A stretch of 64,000 nucleotides of DNA from contig NZ_CP031264.1 in the NCBI RefSeq assembly GCF_003258605.2, forward strand, positions 5,580,001 to 5,644,000, read 5' to 3'. The first letter of the stretch is position 1, and each line of letters opens with the position of its first letter. Origin of the DNA: Peterkaempfera bronchialis (lineage in GTDB: Bacteria > Actinomycetota > Actinomycetes > Streptomycetales > Streptomycetaceae). The position numbers and the translations under genes were made by a program. Below the pieces are notes generated by a model. That model searched no databases. It was not told where the DNA came from and saw only the letters and a list, made by a program, of their open reading frames with translations. Positions 11,176-18,188 of the stretch are shown in pieces.

Positions 11176-13227
11176 TCATTCGAACAGGTGGCCGACGGGT
11201 GAAAGTCTGCATGAGCTTTCCGGCGGCTGCATCTCCGATATTGCTCCGTCGAGCGGCTCCGCCGGCAGCATCCGGGCCAGTGCCGCCGTGCGGTCCTCCA
11301 GCGGCTCCTCGTCCGCGCACTCGGCCGCGTACAGCCTGATCAGACTGTGCAGCCGATACGAGTCCCGGCCCACGTCCTCCAGCAGGTGATGGTCGGCCAG
11401 CACCTCAAGCTGCCGGGCCGCCCAGGCCGGGCTCTTCCCGGACAGCACCGCCGCCACGGGTACGGTGACCCGGGTGCCGGCGTACAGCCCCAGCAGCCGG
11501 AAGAGGTGTGCCGCGTCGGCCGGCAGCAGGCGCAGCGAGGCGGCGAAGGCAATCCGCAGGCTCGCCGCCACATCCCCCTCCACGGCGAACCGGTCCAGCC
11601 GGTTGTGCTCGGCGGCATGGTCGTCGACCAGCTCGTCCAGCGACAGGCGGGGCTTGGCCACCATCCCCTCGGCGGCGATCCGGAGCGCCAGCGGCAGACA
11701 GCCGCACAGCTGCGCGAGCCGCACCGCCGAGTCCTGCCGGCCCGTCAGCCGTGGCTCGCCGATCAGATAGGTGAGCAGCTCCAGCGCGTCGTCCTGCGGG
11801 AGCGGCGCGAGCCCGATCCGGTACGCGCCGTCCCGGGCCGCCAGCCCGTACTGCCGGCGCCGACTGGTGATCAGCACCCCGGCCGGGCCGCGCGGGAGCA
11901 GCGGTCGCACCTGCTCGGCGTCGAGGGCGTCGTCCAGCACCAGCAGCACCCGCCTGCCGTGCAGCAGGCTGCGGTACAGCGAGGTCCGCCCGGTCAGGTC
12001 GTCCGGCATCCGGGCGTCGGGGACGCCCAGGCTGCGCAGCACCTGGGCCAGGGCGGCCCGCGCGCTCAGCGGCTGCTGCTCGGGGCTGGTACCGCGCAGG
12101 TCCACGAAGAGCTGGCCGTCCGGGTAGTCCTCCGACAGCCGATGGGCCAGCCGCAGCGCCAGCGCGGTCTTGCCGACCCCCGCCCCGCCCTCCACCACCG
12201 CGAGCGCGGCGGGGGTGCCGGGCCTGGCGTGCTCCTGGGTGACGAAGTTGCGCAGCCGGGCCAGCTCCTCGCCGCGCCCGGTGAAGCCGCGTGCGTCGGG
12301 CGGCAGTTGGGCCGGCCGGGGGGCGGGGGCCAGCGCCGGCACGGCGTGCCCGTCGCGCCGGGGCCCGGTGAGGGCGCTCCCGGTGAGGGAGCTTCCGCTG
12401 AGGGTGTTGCCGGTGAGGGTGCCGCCGCTGAGGGAGGCAGCGCCCTCGGACGGGGGTCTCCGAGGATCGAGGTCGGGGTGCCCGCCGAGGATCTGCTCAT
12501 GCAGGCGGCGTAACTCAAAGCCCGGTTCGAGGCCGAGTTCGTCGTGGAGCAGCTGCCGGGTCTCCCGGTACAGGCCGAGTGCGTGGGCGCGTCGTCCGCA
12601 GCGGTACAGCGCCAGCATCAGCAGCCACCGCAGGCGTTCGCGCAGCGGCTCCCGGGTGACCAGGTCGGACAGGACCGCGACGGTCTCGGTGTGCCGGGCC
12701 ACCGCCAGCATGGTGTCCGCCCACTCCTCGATGGCGGTCAGCCGCAGCTCCCGCAGCCGGGTGCGCTCCAGATCCGCGAACGGGCCGGGGACGTTGGCGT
12801 ACGCCTCGCCGTGCCACAGGGCCAGCGCCGCCTCGTAGACCTGGCCGGCGCGCTCCGGGTGTCCGTCCGCCCGCAGCCGCCTGGCCTCGGTGTGCTGCCG
12901 GGTGAAGCGCTCGGCGTCCACCGCCTCCGGGTCCATGCACAGGGCGTAGCCGCCACCGGCCGACACCAGCACTCCGCCGGACTCGCGGGGGCCGCGGTCC
13001 GGCTCCAGCGCCCGGCGCAGCCCGGCCACATAGGTGTGGATCCCGTTGACGGCCGTCTGCGGGGCGGCATCTCCCCACACCGCGTCGACCATCCGTTCCA
13101 GGCTCACCACATGGTTCACCCGGCTGGCCAGCACGCCCAGGGCGGCGCGCTGCTTCGGCGGGCCCAGCACCACCTCCTCGTCCCGGCTCCAAATGCGCAA
13201 CGGACCCAAGAGTTCAAGCCGCATCAT
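11176..13227 (-). CDS. SARP-family regulator with BTAD and NB-ARC ATPase domains
   Basis: Likely pathway-specific activator, about 683 aa from the ATG pair at 13227/13224, which follows a GGGGGA site. It has an N-terminal winged helix (LGPPKQRAALGVLA to IHTYVAGLRRAL), a bacterial transcriptional activator domain to about residue 250, then an NB-ARC-type ATPase with P-loop GGAGVGKT and Walker B VLLVLDD, and a C-terminal helical region. This is the large (AfsR-like N-terminal) SARP architecture. A linker of five S/T-L-S/T-G-x pentads separates BTAD from the ATPase. It is the first gene of the minus-strand operon, so it shares its promoter with the loading PKS, extension PKS and NRPS. A copy of the cluster's recurrent leader element lies about 110-135 nt upstream. 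An earlier in-frame start at 13266 is possible. Confidence 0.93.
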   Translation of the reverse strand: MMRLELLGPLRIWSRDEEVVLGPPKQRAALGVLASRVNHVVSLERMVDAVWGDAAPQTAVNGIHTYVAGLRRALEPDRGPRESGGVLVSAGGGYALCMDPEAVDAERFTRQHTEARRLRADGHPERAGQVYEAALALWHGEAYANVPGPFADLERTRLRELRLTAIEEWADTMLAVARHTETVAVLSDLVTREPLRERLRWLLMLALYRCGRRAHALGLYRETRQLLHDELGLEPGFELRRLHEQILGGHPDLDPRRPPSEGAASLSGGTLTGNTLSGSSLTGSALTGPRRDGHAVPALAPAPRPAQLPPDARGFTGRGEELARLRNFVTQEHARPGTPAALAVVEGGAGVGKTALALRLAHRLSEDYPDGQLFVDLRGTSPEQQPLSARAALAQVLRSLGVPDARMPDDLTGRTSLYRSLLHGRRVLLVLDDALDAEQVRPLLPRGPAGVLITSRRRQYGLAARDGAYRIGLAPLPQDDALELLTYLIGEPRLTGRQDSAVRLAQLCGCLPLALRIAAEGMVAKPRLSLDELVDDHAAEHNRLDRFAVEGDVAASLRIAFAASLRLLPADAAHLFRLLGLYAGTRVTVPVAAVLSGKSPAWAARQLEVLADHHLLEDVGRDSYRLHSLIRLYAAECADEEPLEDRTAALARMLPAEPLDGAISEMQPPESSCRLSPVGHLFE
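12367..12441. repeat. Five 15-bp tandem units encoding a pentapeptide linker in the SARP
   Basis: Five consecutive 15-bp units of the form ggtgagggNNNNNCC encode, on the minus strand, SLSGG-TLTGN-TLSGS-SLTGS-ALTGP. The pattern resembles a short pentapeptide-repeat stack but is more likely a flexible, slippage-prone interdomain linker. Confidence 0.85.
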
Positions 13228-13336
13228 TCCCCCGAAACTGCCGACGACGAATGCATCCCGAGTCATTTCGGATCGGTGCCTGTCACCTGGTGAGCCGCCC
13301 CTGGCAACATCAGCAAGGCTGCGGCGTGCGCGAATC

Positions 13337-13360
13337 GGTGTCATCGCCCAGATTGCTCAC
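13337..13360 (-). promoter_or_regulatory. Recurrent leader element, copy C (upstream of SARP operon)
   Basis: Read on the minus strand this is GTGAGCAATCTGGGCGATGA followed by CACC. It matches the element found at 14355, 17524, 41861 and 50180. It lies 110-136 nt upstream of the candidate SARP starts. Read from its GTG it could encode a 16-codon peptide beginning MSNLGDDT and ending in TGA, with no obvious ribosome site. Function is not known; an operator or a structured 5' leader are both possible. Confidence 0.7.
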
Positions 13361-13446
13361 CTCGCCGACAGGAGGAAGATCCCGAGCCCGTCGGCGTCCT
13401 CCGGATCGCGCTCGGTGGTGTCCACCGCGCCGCCCTTCGTGGCGGT

Positions 13447-13472
13447 GCACCACCTTGACGGCAAGGTGGTGC
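13447..13472. promoter_or_regulatory. Perfect 11-bp inverted repeat in the SARP/AraC divergent region
   Basis: GCACCACCTTG and CAAGGTGGTGC flank a 4-nt ACGG loop with no mismatch. The site lies between two divergent regulator genes, about 65 nt before the preferred AraC start, and has no T-run. An operator, perhaps for one of these two regulators, is more likely than a terminator. It contains TTGACG, which could act as a -35 box for the AraC gene. Confidence 0.6.
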
Positions 13473-13536
13473 TGTGCTTGCATACGTCGTTATCCGGGTG
13501 GATGCGGGCAGCGTTGGCGCGGTACGGGGGCTTCTG

Positions 13537-14289
13537 GTGCGATCCGAGATTGAACGTGTCGTTTTTCGTATACGCGAGGCTTACGGCGAGAATCTGACCC
13601 TCGCCGATCTCAGTCAGATGGCCCGGCTGAGCCCCTGCTATATGGCCCGGCTCTTCCATCAGGAGACCGGATTACCGCCGGCGGCGTTTCTGATGGCCGT
13701 TCGGATGGAAGAGGCGCGGCGGTTGCTGCTGCATACGCAGGCGAGCGTCGCGGACATCTCGGTCGGGGTGGGATACACCAGTATCGGGGCGTTCACCACC
13801 CGTTTCACCAAGACGATCGGGGTATCCCCGGGCCGCTACCGGCGGTTGGCCTCGCTCGGCTCGGAGGCGGTGAACTTCGTCTACGGCGGCAATGACGTCT
13901 CGTATGCATACGGCTCGATCCAGGGGCGGACCAGGCGGTTCGACGGGATGACGGACGAGACCGTCTTCGTGGCGGCGTTCCCGGCGACCGCCAGCGGGGC
14001 CGCCATCGTGTCGCGCTCCCGTTCGGCGCGCTGCCGAAGAGTGGAACGGGTCGGCGAATCCTGGCGTATCGCCCATGTGCCGGAAGGGCGCTGGTTCGTC
14101 CAGGCGGTGTCACGCAGTGACGGTGCCGGAGGTCGCTGCATGGTGGTGGGGACGGCCGGTCCGCTGCTGGTCACCCCCGGCGCGACCGTCCGGGTCGACC
14201 TGCTGCTCGGCCCGGCCGCCGGGCAGCGGTACATCGACGAGGCACGCGTCCTGGTCGGCGCCGCGCTGCCCGACCTCTTCCGCGACTGA
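13537..14289 (+). CDS. AraC-family regulator with N-terminal HTH
   Basis: Transcription factor of about 250 aa from GTG 13537, which follows GGGGG with about 7 nt spacing; an in-frame start at 13474 would overlap the palindrome. The double helix-turn-helix is near the N-terminus (LTLADLSQMARLSPCYMARLF; SVADISVGVGYTSIGAFTTRFTKTIGVSPGRYRR). This reverses the usual AraC layout, in which the DNA-binding part is C-terminal. The remaining 140 residues (YGGNDVSYAYGSIQ onward) form an unassigned, possibly ligand-binding beta-rich domain. It is divergent from the SARP operon and upstream of the FAD monooxygenase, and may control one or both. No effector can be named. Confidence 0.88.
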   Translation: MRSEIERVVFRIREAYGENLTLADLSQMARLSPCYMARLFHQETGLPPAAFLMAVRMEEARRLLLHTQASVADISVGVGYTSIGAFTTRFTKTIGVSPGRYRRLASLGSEAVNFVYGGNDVSYAYGSIQGRTRRFDGMTDETVFVAAFPATASGAAIVSRSRSARCRRVERVGESWRIAHVPEGRWFVQAVSRSDGAGGRCMVVGTAGPLLVTPGATVRVDLLLGPAAGQRYIDEARVLVGAALPDLFRD

Positions 14290-14354
14290 CACCGCTTCAC
14301 CCACCTGGCCCGAATCACCCCGGCTTTCCGGCCCACCTGCTGCGACGGTGCGCC

Positions 14355-14416
14355 TTGAGCAACCCGGGAGATGACACCCCCCGCGCCGCGCGACCAGACT
14401 CGGCGGCGGTGCCGCG
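14355..14416 (+). promoter_or_regulatory. Recurrent leader element, copy A (upstream of FAD monooxygenase)
   Basis: Begins TTGAGCAACCCGGGAGATGA and aligns without gaps to copy B at 17524. The two share the first 21 nt, CCAGACTCGG at the same offset, CGGTGCCGCG after it, and then GAT(T/C)TCCTG 20 nt later, directly before the Shine-Dalgarno region. The start codon is 102 nt from the element in A and 103 nt in B. The TCCTG can pair with the following GAGGA, so a small hairpin could cover the ribosome site. It would read in frame with the monooxygenase as MSNPGDD, but copy B is out of frame with its gene, so a coding role is doubtful. Confidence 0.72.
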
Positions 14417-14456
14417 AATTCCCGTGGTGCCACAGGGATTTCCTGAGGAGGAGTCC

Positions 14457-15800
14457 ATGCGCGAGGTCGGCGGACATGCGGTGGTCATCGGGGGCTCGAT
14501 GGGAGGGCTTGCGGCAGCGCGTGTGCTGGCCGGCAGATTCGGCCGTGTGACCGTCATCGACCGGGACGCGTTTCCGCAGGATGTACAGGACCGCCGCGGG
14601 GTTCCGCAGGGCGGCCATGCGCATGCGTTGCTGATCAGCGGCCGGATGACACTGGAGGAGCTCTTCCCTGGTCTCACCCATGAGCTGATCGCGGGCGGGG
14701 CGGTGCCTTTTGACCCCGGCTCGGACCTGCTGTTCCATCAAATGGGCGCCCACCGGACCCGCTTTTCGAGCGGCAAATTGGGGATCAGCCTCACCCGGGC
14801 ATTCCTGGAGCACACGGTGCGGTCCAGGGTGGCCGCGCTGCCGAATGTGGAGATCCGCCAGCGGCTCTCGGTCTGCGGGCTGACCGGGGTCACCGGACGA
14901 GTGACCGGGGTGGAACTGGACGGCGGGGAGTCGCTCGCCGCCGACCTGGTGGTGGACGCCACCGGCCGCAGCGGCGGACGGACGGACCGCTGGTTGGAAC
15001 AGCTCGGCTGCCCAGCCCCGGAGGTCACCACCGTCAAGATCGACGTCGGTTACAGCACCCGGCTGCTGCGCCGCCCACCGGGGGACCGGCTGCGCGACGG
15101 CGGCCTGCTGTATCTGATGGCCACCGTCCCGCCGCACGACAAGCGGGCCGCCGCCGTCTTCGCGGTGGAGGGCGGCCGGTGGATGGTCACCCTCGGCGGC
15201 TGGCACCGGGCCCATGCGCCGGTGGACCCCAAGGGCTTCGCCGAGTTCGCCGCGGCGCTGCCGGCCCCGCACATCGGGGAGCTGCTGGAGCGCTCCGAGG
15301 TGGTGGACGACGGGGAGGCCCGCCGGTTCACCTACCCCCAGGCCCGCCGGCGGTACTTCGAGAAGCTGCCGAAGTACCCCTCGGGCTATGCGGCACTGGG
15401 CGACGCCATCTGCAGCTTCAATCCGCTGTACGGGCAGGGGATGACGGTCGGCACGCTGGAGGCCGTGGAGCTCGGCCGCTGCCTGGACCGGTTCGGGAAC
15501 ACATCGCCGGCCATGGTCGGCGCCTACTACCAGCGGGCCGCCAGGGTGATCGCCACGCCGTGGCAGATGGCCACCGGCGGCGACTTCATGTACCCGGAGA
15601 CCGTCGGCCCCCGGCCGCCCGGCAGCGCGCTGCTCAACCGCTATGTCCGCCAGGTCATGCTGGCCACCCATGTCTCGGTGCCCGCGCACCGGGTGATGCT
15701 CGATATGCAGCACCTGCTGGCCCGGCCGAGCGCGCTGATGCGGCCCGGCACCATCGTGCGGTCCCTGCTGGCGGCCCGCCGGTCGCCGGCCTGCCGCTGA
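14457..15800 (+). CDS. FAD-dependent monooxygenase/epoxidase-like protein
   Basis: Flavoprotein of 447 aa. ATG 14457 follows GAGGAGGAG. The N-terminal dinucleotide-binding motif reads VVIGGSMGGLAAARVL, then VIDRDAFP and RRGVPQGGHAHAL. A second FAD segment is GYAALGDAICSFNPLYGQGM. This layout matches the family containing the polyether epoxidases (MonCI/LasC type) and related 2-polyprenyl-phenol hydroxylase-like enzymes. It lacks the WxWxIP motif of flavin halogenases. It probably hydroxylates or epoxidises the assembled chain. It stands alone on the plus strand, preceded by leader copy A and followed by a hairpin terminator that separates it from the convergent MFS gene. The substrate cannot be predicted. 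Confidence 0.85.
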   Translation: MREVGGHAVVIGGSMGGLAAARVLAGRFGRVTVIDRDAFPQDVQDRRGVPQGGHAHALLISGRMTLEELFPGLTHELIAGGAVPFDPGSDLLFHQMGAHRTRFSSGKLGISLTRAFLEHTVRSRVAALPNVEIRQRLSVCGLTGVTGRVTGVELDGGESLAADLVVDATGRSGGRTDRWLEQLGCPAPEVTTVKIDVGYSTRLLRRPPGDRLRDGGLLYLMATVPPHDKRAAAVFAVEGGRWMVTLGGWHRAHAPVDPKGFAEFAAALPAPHIGELLERSEVVDDGEARRFTYPQARRRYFEKLPKYPSGYAALGDAICSFNPLYGQGMTVGTLEAVELGRCLDRFGNTSPAMVGAYYQRAARVIATPWQMATGGDFMYPETVGPRPPGSALLNRYVRQVMLATHVSVPAHRVMLDMQHLLARPSALMRPGTIVRSLLAARRSPACR

Positions 15801-15814
15801 CGGTCGGCAGCGCA

Positions 15815-15851
15815 AAGCGGCTCCCCACCCTGTCGGGGCGGGGAGCCGCTT
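15815..15851. terminator. Bidirectional hairpin between FAD monooxygenase and MFS exporter
   Basis: A 12-bp perfect stem (AAGCGGCTCCCC / GGGGAGCCGCTT) with a 13-nt loop sits in the gap between two convergent genes. It lacks a long T-run, as is usual for actinobacterial terminators. Confidence 0.8.
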
Positions 15852-15873
15852 GTCGGCGGTTCCGGTGGTCCGG

Positions 15874-17421
15874 TCAGTGCGGGGGAGTACCGCCGCTGCC
15901 GCTCAGCGCGGCCAGGTCACTCCTGCGCACCTTGACGACGAAGACGGCCGTCAGCAGAGCCACCAGGATGATGGCGGTACCCGCGAGGTACGCCGTCGAG
16001 ACGCCGTGGGTCAGCACGGTGTCCCCCCACGGTGCGGGGAGCAGATGGGTCCTGGCGAACTCGGCATGCTGCTCCGGGCTGGCGTCGGCCATGAAGGAGG
16101 GCAGTTGGTGCCGGGCCTCGTGCCGGCTCGCCGTGCCGAAGACGGTCACCAGGATGGACAGGCCCAGCGCACCGCCGACCTGCTGGGTGGCGTTGAGCAG
16201 CCCGGACGCGGCGCCGACCTGCTTCTCGGCGATGCCCGACACGGCGGTGAGGGTCAGCGTGACGAAGGTCAGCCCCAGCCCCAGGCCGAAGAGCATCATC
16301 GGCCCCATCACGGCGCTCACATAGCCGCTGTCCGGTTGGATCCGCGTGAACCACACCATCGCGCCCGTGGTGATCGCGGTGCCGGCGATCAGGAACGGCT
16401 TGGGGCCGAAGCGGGGGAGCAGGGACTGCGCCAGGCCGGCCGCGAGCAGGATCGTCACGGTGACCGGGAGGAACCCGAAGCCGGACCGGATGGCGCTGTA
16501 GCCCAGCACGTTCTGCACATACAGGACGAGGAAGAAGAACATGCCCAGCAGTGAGGCGCCCAGGCCCAGCATGATGACATAGCTGCCCGACCGGTTGCGG
16601 TCGGCGAAGAGCGTCAGCGGCGTGATCGGCTCCGGTGCCCGCCGCTCCACCACGACAAAGGCGGTGAGCAGCACCACCGCCGCGGTGAACGCGCCGACGG
16701 TGCCGCCGTCCCCCCAGCCCTCCTCGGAGGCCCGGATGAAGCCGTAGACCAGGGACGCCATGCCGAGCGTCGAGGTCAGCGCCCCGGGGATGTCGAAGCG
16801 GCTGGGCTGCCGGGCCGACTCGTCCAGGTAGAGCGGTGCCAGCAGTGCGATGGCCAGGCCGATCGGCAGGTTGATGAAGAACACCCAGCGCCAGTTGAGC
16901 CACTGGGTGAGCATGCCGCCGGCCAGCAGGCCGATCGCCCCTCCGCCACCCGACACCGCCGCGTAGATGCCGAGCGCCCGGGTGCGCTGGGGGCCCTCCG
17001 GGAAGGTCGTGGTGATCAGCGCCAGCGCGGTCGGCGAGGCGATGGCCCCGCCGATGCCCTGGAGTGCGCGGGCGGTCAGCAGCTGCCAGGGCTCCTGGGC
17101 GAGCCCTGCGGCGAGCGAGGCGACGGTGAAGAGCAGGATGCCGGTGACGAAGACCCGCCGGCGGCCCAGCACGTCACCGGCCCGGCCGCCGAGCAGCAGC
17201 AGCCCGCCGAAGGTGAGGGCGTAGGCGTTGACCACCCAGGACAGGCCCGAGGTCGAGAAGCCGAGAGCCGTCTGGATGTGCGGGTTGGCGATGTTCACGA
17301 TGGTGGAGTCGAGCACCACCATCAGCTGGCAGGCCACGATGACGGCGAGTGCGATCCCGGGTCGCCCGACCCGGCGGGCGACTCCCGGAGGCCGCTGAGC
17401 AGTGAGCTGGTGGGACGTCAC
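15874..17421 (-). CDS. MFS drug exporter, DHA2 (EmrB/QacA) type
   Basis: Fourteen-helix proton-driven efflux pump of 515 aa, starting at GTG 17421 after AGGAG with 8 nt spacing. Motifs are LDSTIVNIANPHIQ at the N-terminus, GGRAGDVLGRRRVF (motif A) and RALQGIGGAIASPTALALI (motif C region). It is likely a self-resistance exporter for the product. It sits between two plus-strand units with its own promoter, and a 32-bp element shared with the other two MFS genes of this cluster lies 38 nt upstream, so TetR control is likely. Confidence 0.95.
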   Translation of the reverse strand: MTSHQLTAQRPPGVARRVGRPGIALAVIVACQLMVVLDSTIVNIANPHIQTALGFSTSGLSWVVNAYALTFGGLLLLGGRAGDVLGRRRVFVTGILLFTVASLAAGLAQEPWQLLTARALQGIGGAIASPTALALITTTFPEGPQRTRALGIYAAVSGGGGAIGLLAGGMLTQWLNWRWVFFINLPIGLAIALLAPLYLDESARQPSRFDIPGALTSTLGMASLVYGFIRASEEGWGDGGTVGAFTAAVVLLTAFVVVERRAPEPITPLTLFADRNRSGSYVIMLGLGASLLGMFFFLVLYVQNVLGYSAIRSGFGFLPVTVTILLAAGLAQSLLPRFGPKPFLIAGTAITTGAMVWFTRIQPDSGYVSAVMGPMMLFGLGLGLTFVTLTLTAVSGIAEKQVGAASGLLNATQQVGGALGLSILVTVFGTASRHEARHQLPSFMADASPEQHAEFARTHLLPAPWGDTVLTHGVSTAYLAGTAIILVALLTAVFVVKVRRSDLAALSGSGGTPPH

Positions 17422-17458
17422 AGGGGGTTCTCCTGTCCGCGTGCGGAGCGCGATGTTT

Positions 17459-17490
17459 ATCGAGTCTCACACTAGAGTCTCGCTATAGTC
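17459..17490 (-). promoter_or_regulatory. Putative TetR operator, copy 1
   Basis: On the minus strand the 32-mer starts GACTATAGCGA, continues GACTCTAG, TGTGA and ends GACTCGAT. It shares 16 of 32 fixed positions with the elements at 44936 and 46221, including the invariant core ACTCTAG preceded by TAG. It lies 38 nt before the MFS start and overlaps a possible TTGACT -35 box. Confidence 0.65.
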
Positions 17491-17523
17491 AATCACCTTC
17501 AGGAGGGCTCCGAGCCCGATCCT

Positions 17524-17585
17524 TTGAGCAACCCGGGAGATGACGCCCGGCGCCGGGCCGCCCCAGACTCGGCACCGGTGCCGCG
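17524..17585 (+). promoter_or_regulatory. Recurrent leader element, copy B (upstream of the main biosynthetic operon)
   Basis: Its first 21 nt are identical to copy A, and similarity continues ungapped to the ribosome site of the SnoaL-like gene. The segment CTCC-TGG-GAGG just before that gene is complementary to its own Shine-Dalgarno, as in copy A. This leader heads the operon that includes the halogenases and four PKS/TE genes, so it may be the key control point of the pathway. Confidence 0.72.
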
Positions 17586-17626
17586 CCTCGCTGCGGCGCC
17601 CCATCGATCTCCTGGGAGGAAGACAG

Positions 17627-18040
17627 ATGTCGGAGCAGACTGCCGCGGTGATGGAGCGGCTCTACGACGGGCTGGCGCGGGCGGACATCAAGGCGGTCCT
17701 CGCGGAGTTCGACCCCGAGGCCGAGATCGTCACGCCCGAGTCGCTGCCCTGGTCCACCGGGCACTACACCGGACTCCAGGGCGCCACGGCCTACTTCGCC
17801 GGGGCCCTCGACTACCTGGAGGAGACCCGGTTCGACGTCGACGAGGTGCGCACCGCCGGTGAGTGGGCGGCCGTCATCGGGTTCTGGTACGGGCGGTTCA
17901 AGGACGGCGGCGGCGAGTTCAATGTGCGCTTTGTGCACTTCTGGACGCTGCGCGGCGGCAGGGTCGTCAAGGGCGAGGGCATCTCGGACACCGACGGCAT
18001 CGTCGCCGCCTTCGAGTCCCGGACCGCGGCCGCCGGCTAG
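17627..18040 (+). CDS. SnoaL-like / NTF2-fold protein
   Basis: Small protein of 137 aa. ATG 17627 follows GGGAGGA by 6 nt. The sequence (VMERLYDGLARADIKAVLAEFDPEAEIVTPE ... RFVHFWTLRGGRVVKGEGISDTDGIVAAF) has the N-terminal helix, W/F-rich sheet and GRVV.G strand typical of the SnoaL / ketosteroid-isomerase-like alpha+beta barrel. Such proteins act as polyketide cyclases, isomerases or dehydratases, but many have no known reaction. It is the first gene of the plus-strand biosynthetic operon and precedes the halogenase. A role in shaping the polyketide is inferred from context only. Confidence 0.85.
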   Translation: MSEQTAAVMERLYDGLARADIKAVLAEFDPEAEIVTPESLPWSTGHYTGLQGATAYFAGALDYLEETRFDVDEVRTAGEWAAVIGFWYGRFKDGGGEFNVRFVHFWTLRGGRVVKGEGISDTDGIVAAFESRTAAAG

Positions 18041-18133
18041 GCACCAGACCCCGGAGTCCGTCTCCAGAAGCCATGCAGAAGGTCTCCACAACACTCCCGG
18101 AGACTGTTCGAAGCGCACCGCAGGGATGTCGAA

Positions 18134-18160
18134 CCGCGCGCCGCGAGGCGCGGTGCGCGG
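18134..18160 (+). promoter_or_regulatory. GC-rich hairpin before the halogenase start
   Basis: CCGCGCGCCGC and GCGGTGCGCGG form an 11-bp stem (one G-U pair) around GAGGC. It lies in a 148-nt gap, 28 nt before the halogenase ATG. It could attenuate or stabilise the message between the first two operon genes. No uridine run follows. Confidence 0.45.
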
Positions 18161-18188
18161 CCCCATCCGACAAGGGGAAGGTCTACGC

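Noticed and set aside
14355-14456. In-frame N-terminal extension MSNPGDD... of the FAD monooxygenase
   Set aside because: A near-identical sequence precedes the SnoaL-like gene out of frame, the extension has no ribosome site, and a strong Shine-Dalgarno supports ATG 14457. Kept as a leader element instead.
14457-15800. Third flavin-dependent halogenase
   Set aside because: No WxWxIP motif; its FAD segments match the epoxidase/hydroxylase family.
18134-18160. Rho-independent terminator inside the operon
   Set aside because: No uridine run, and it lies 28 nt before a well-placed start with a good ribosome site.
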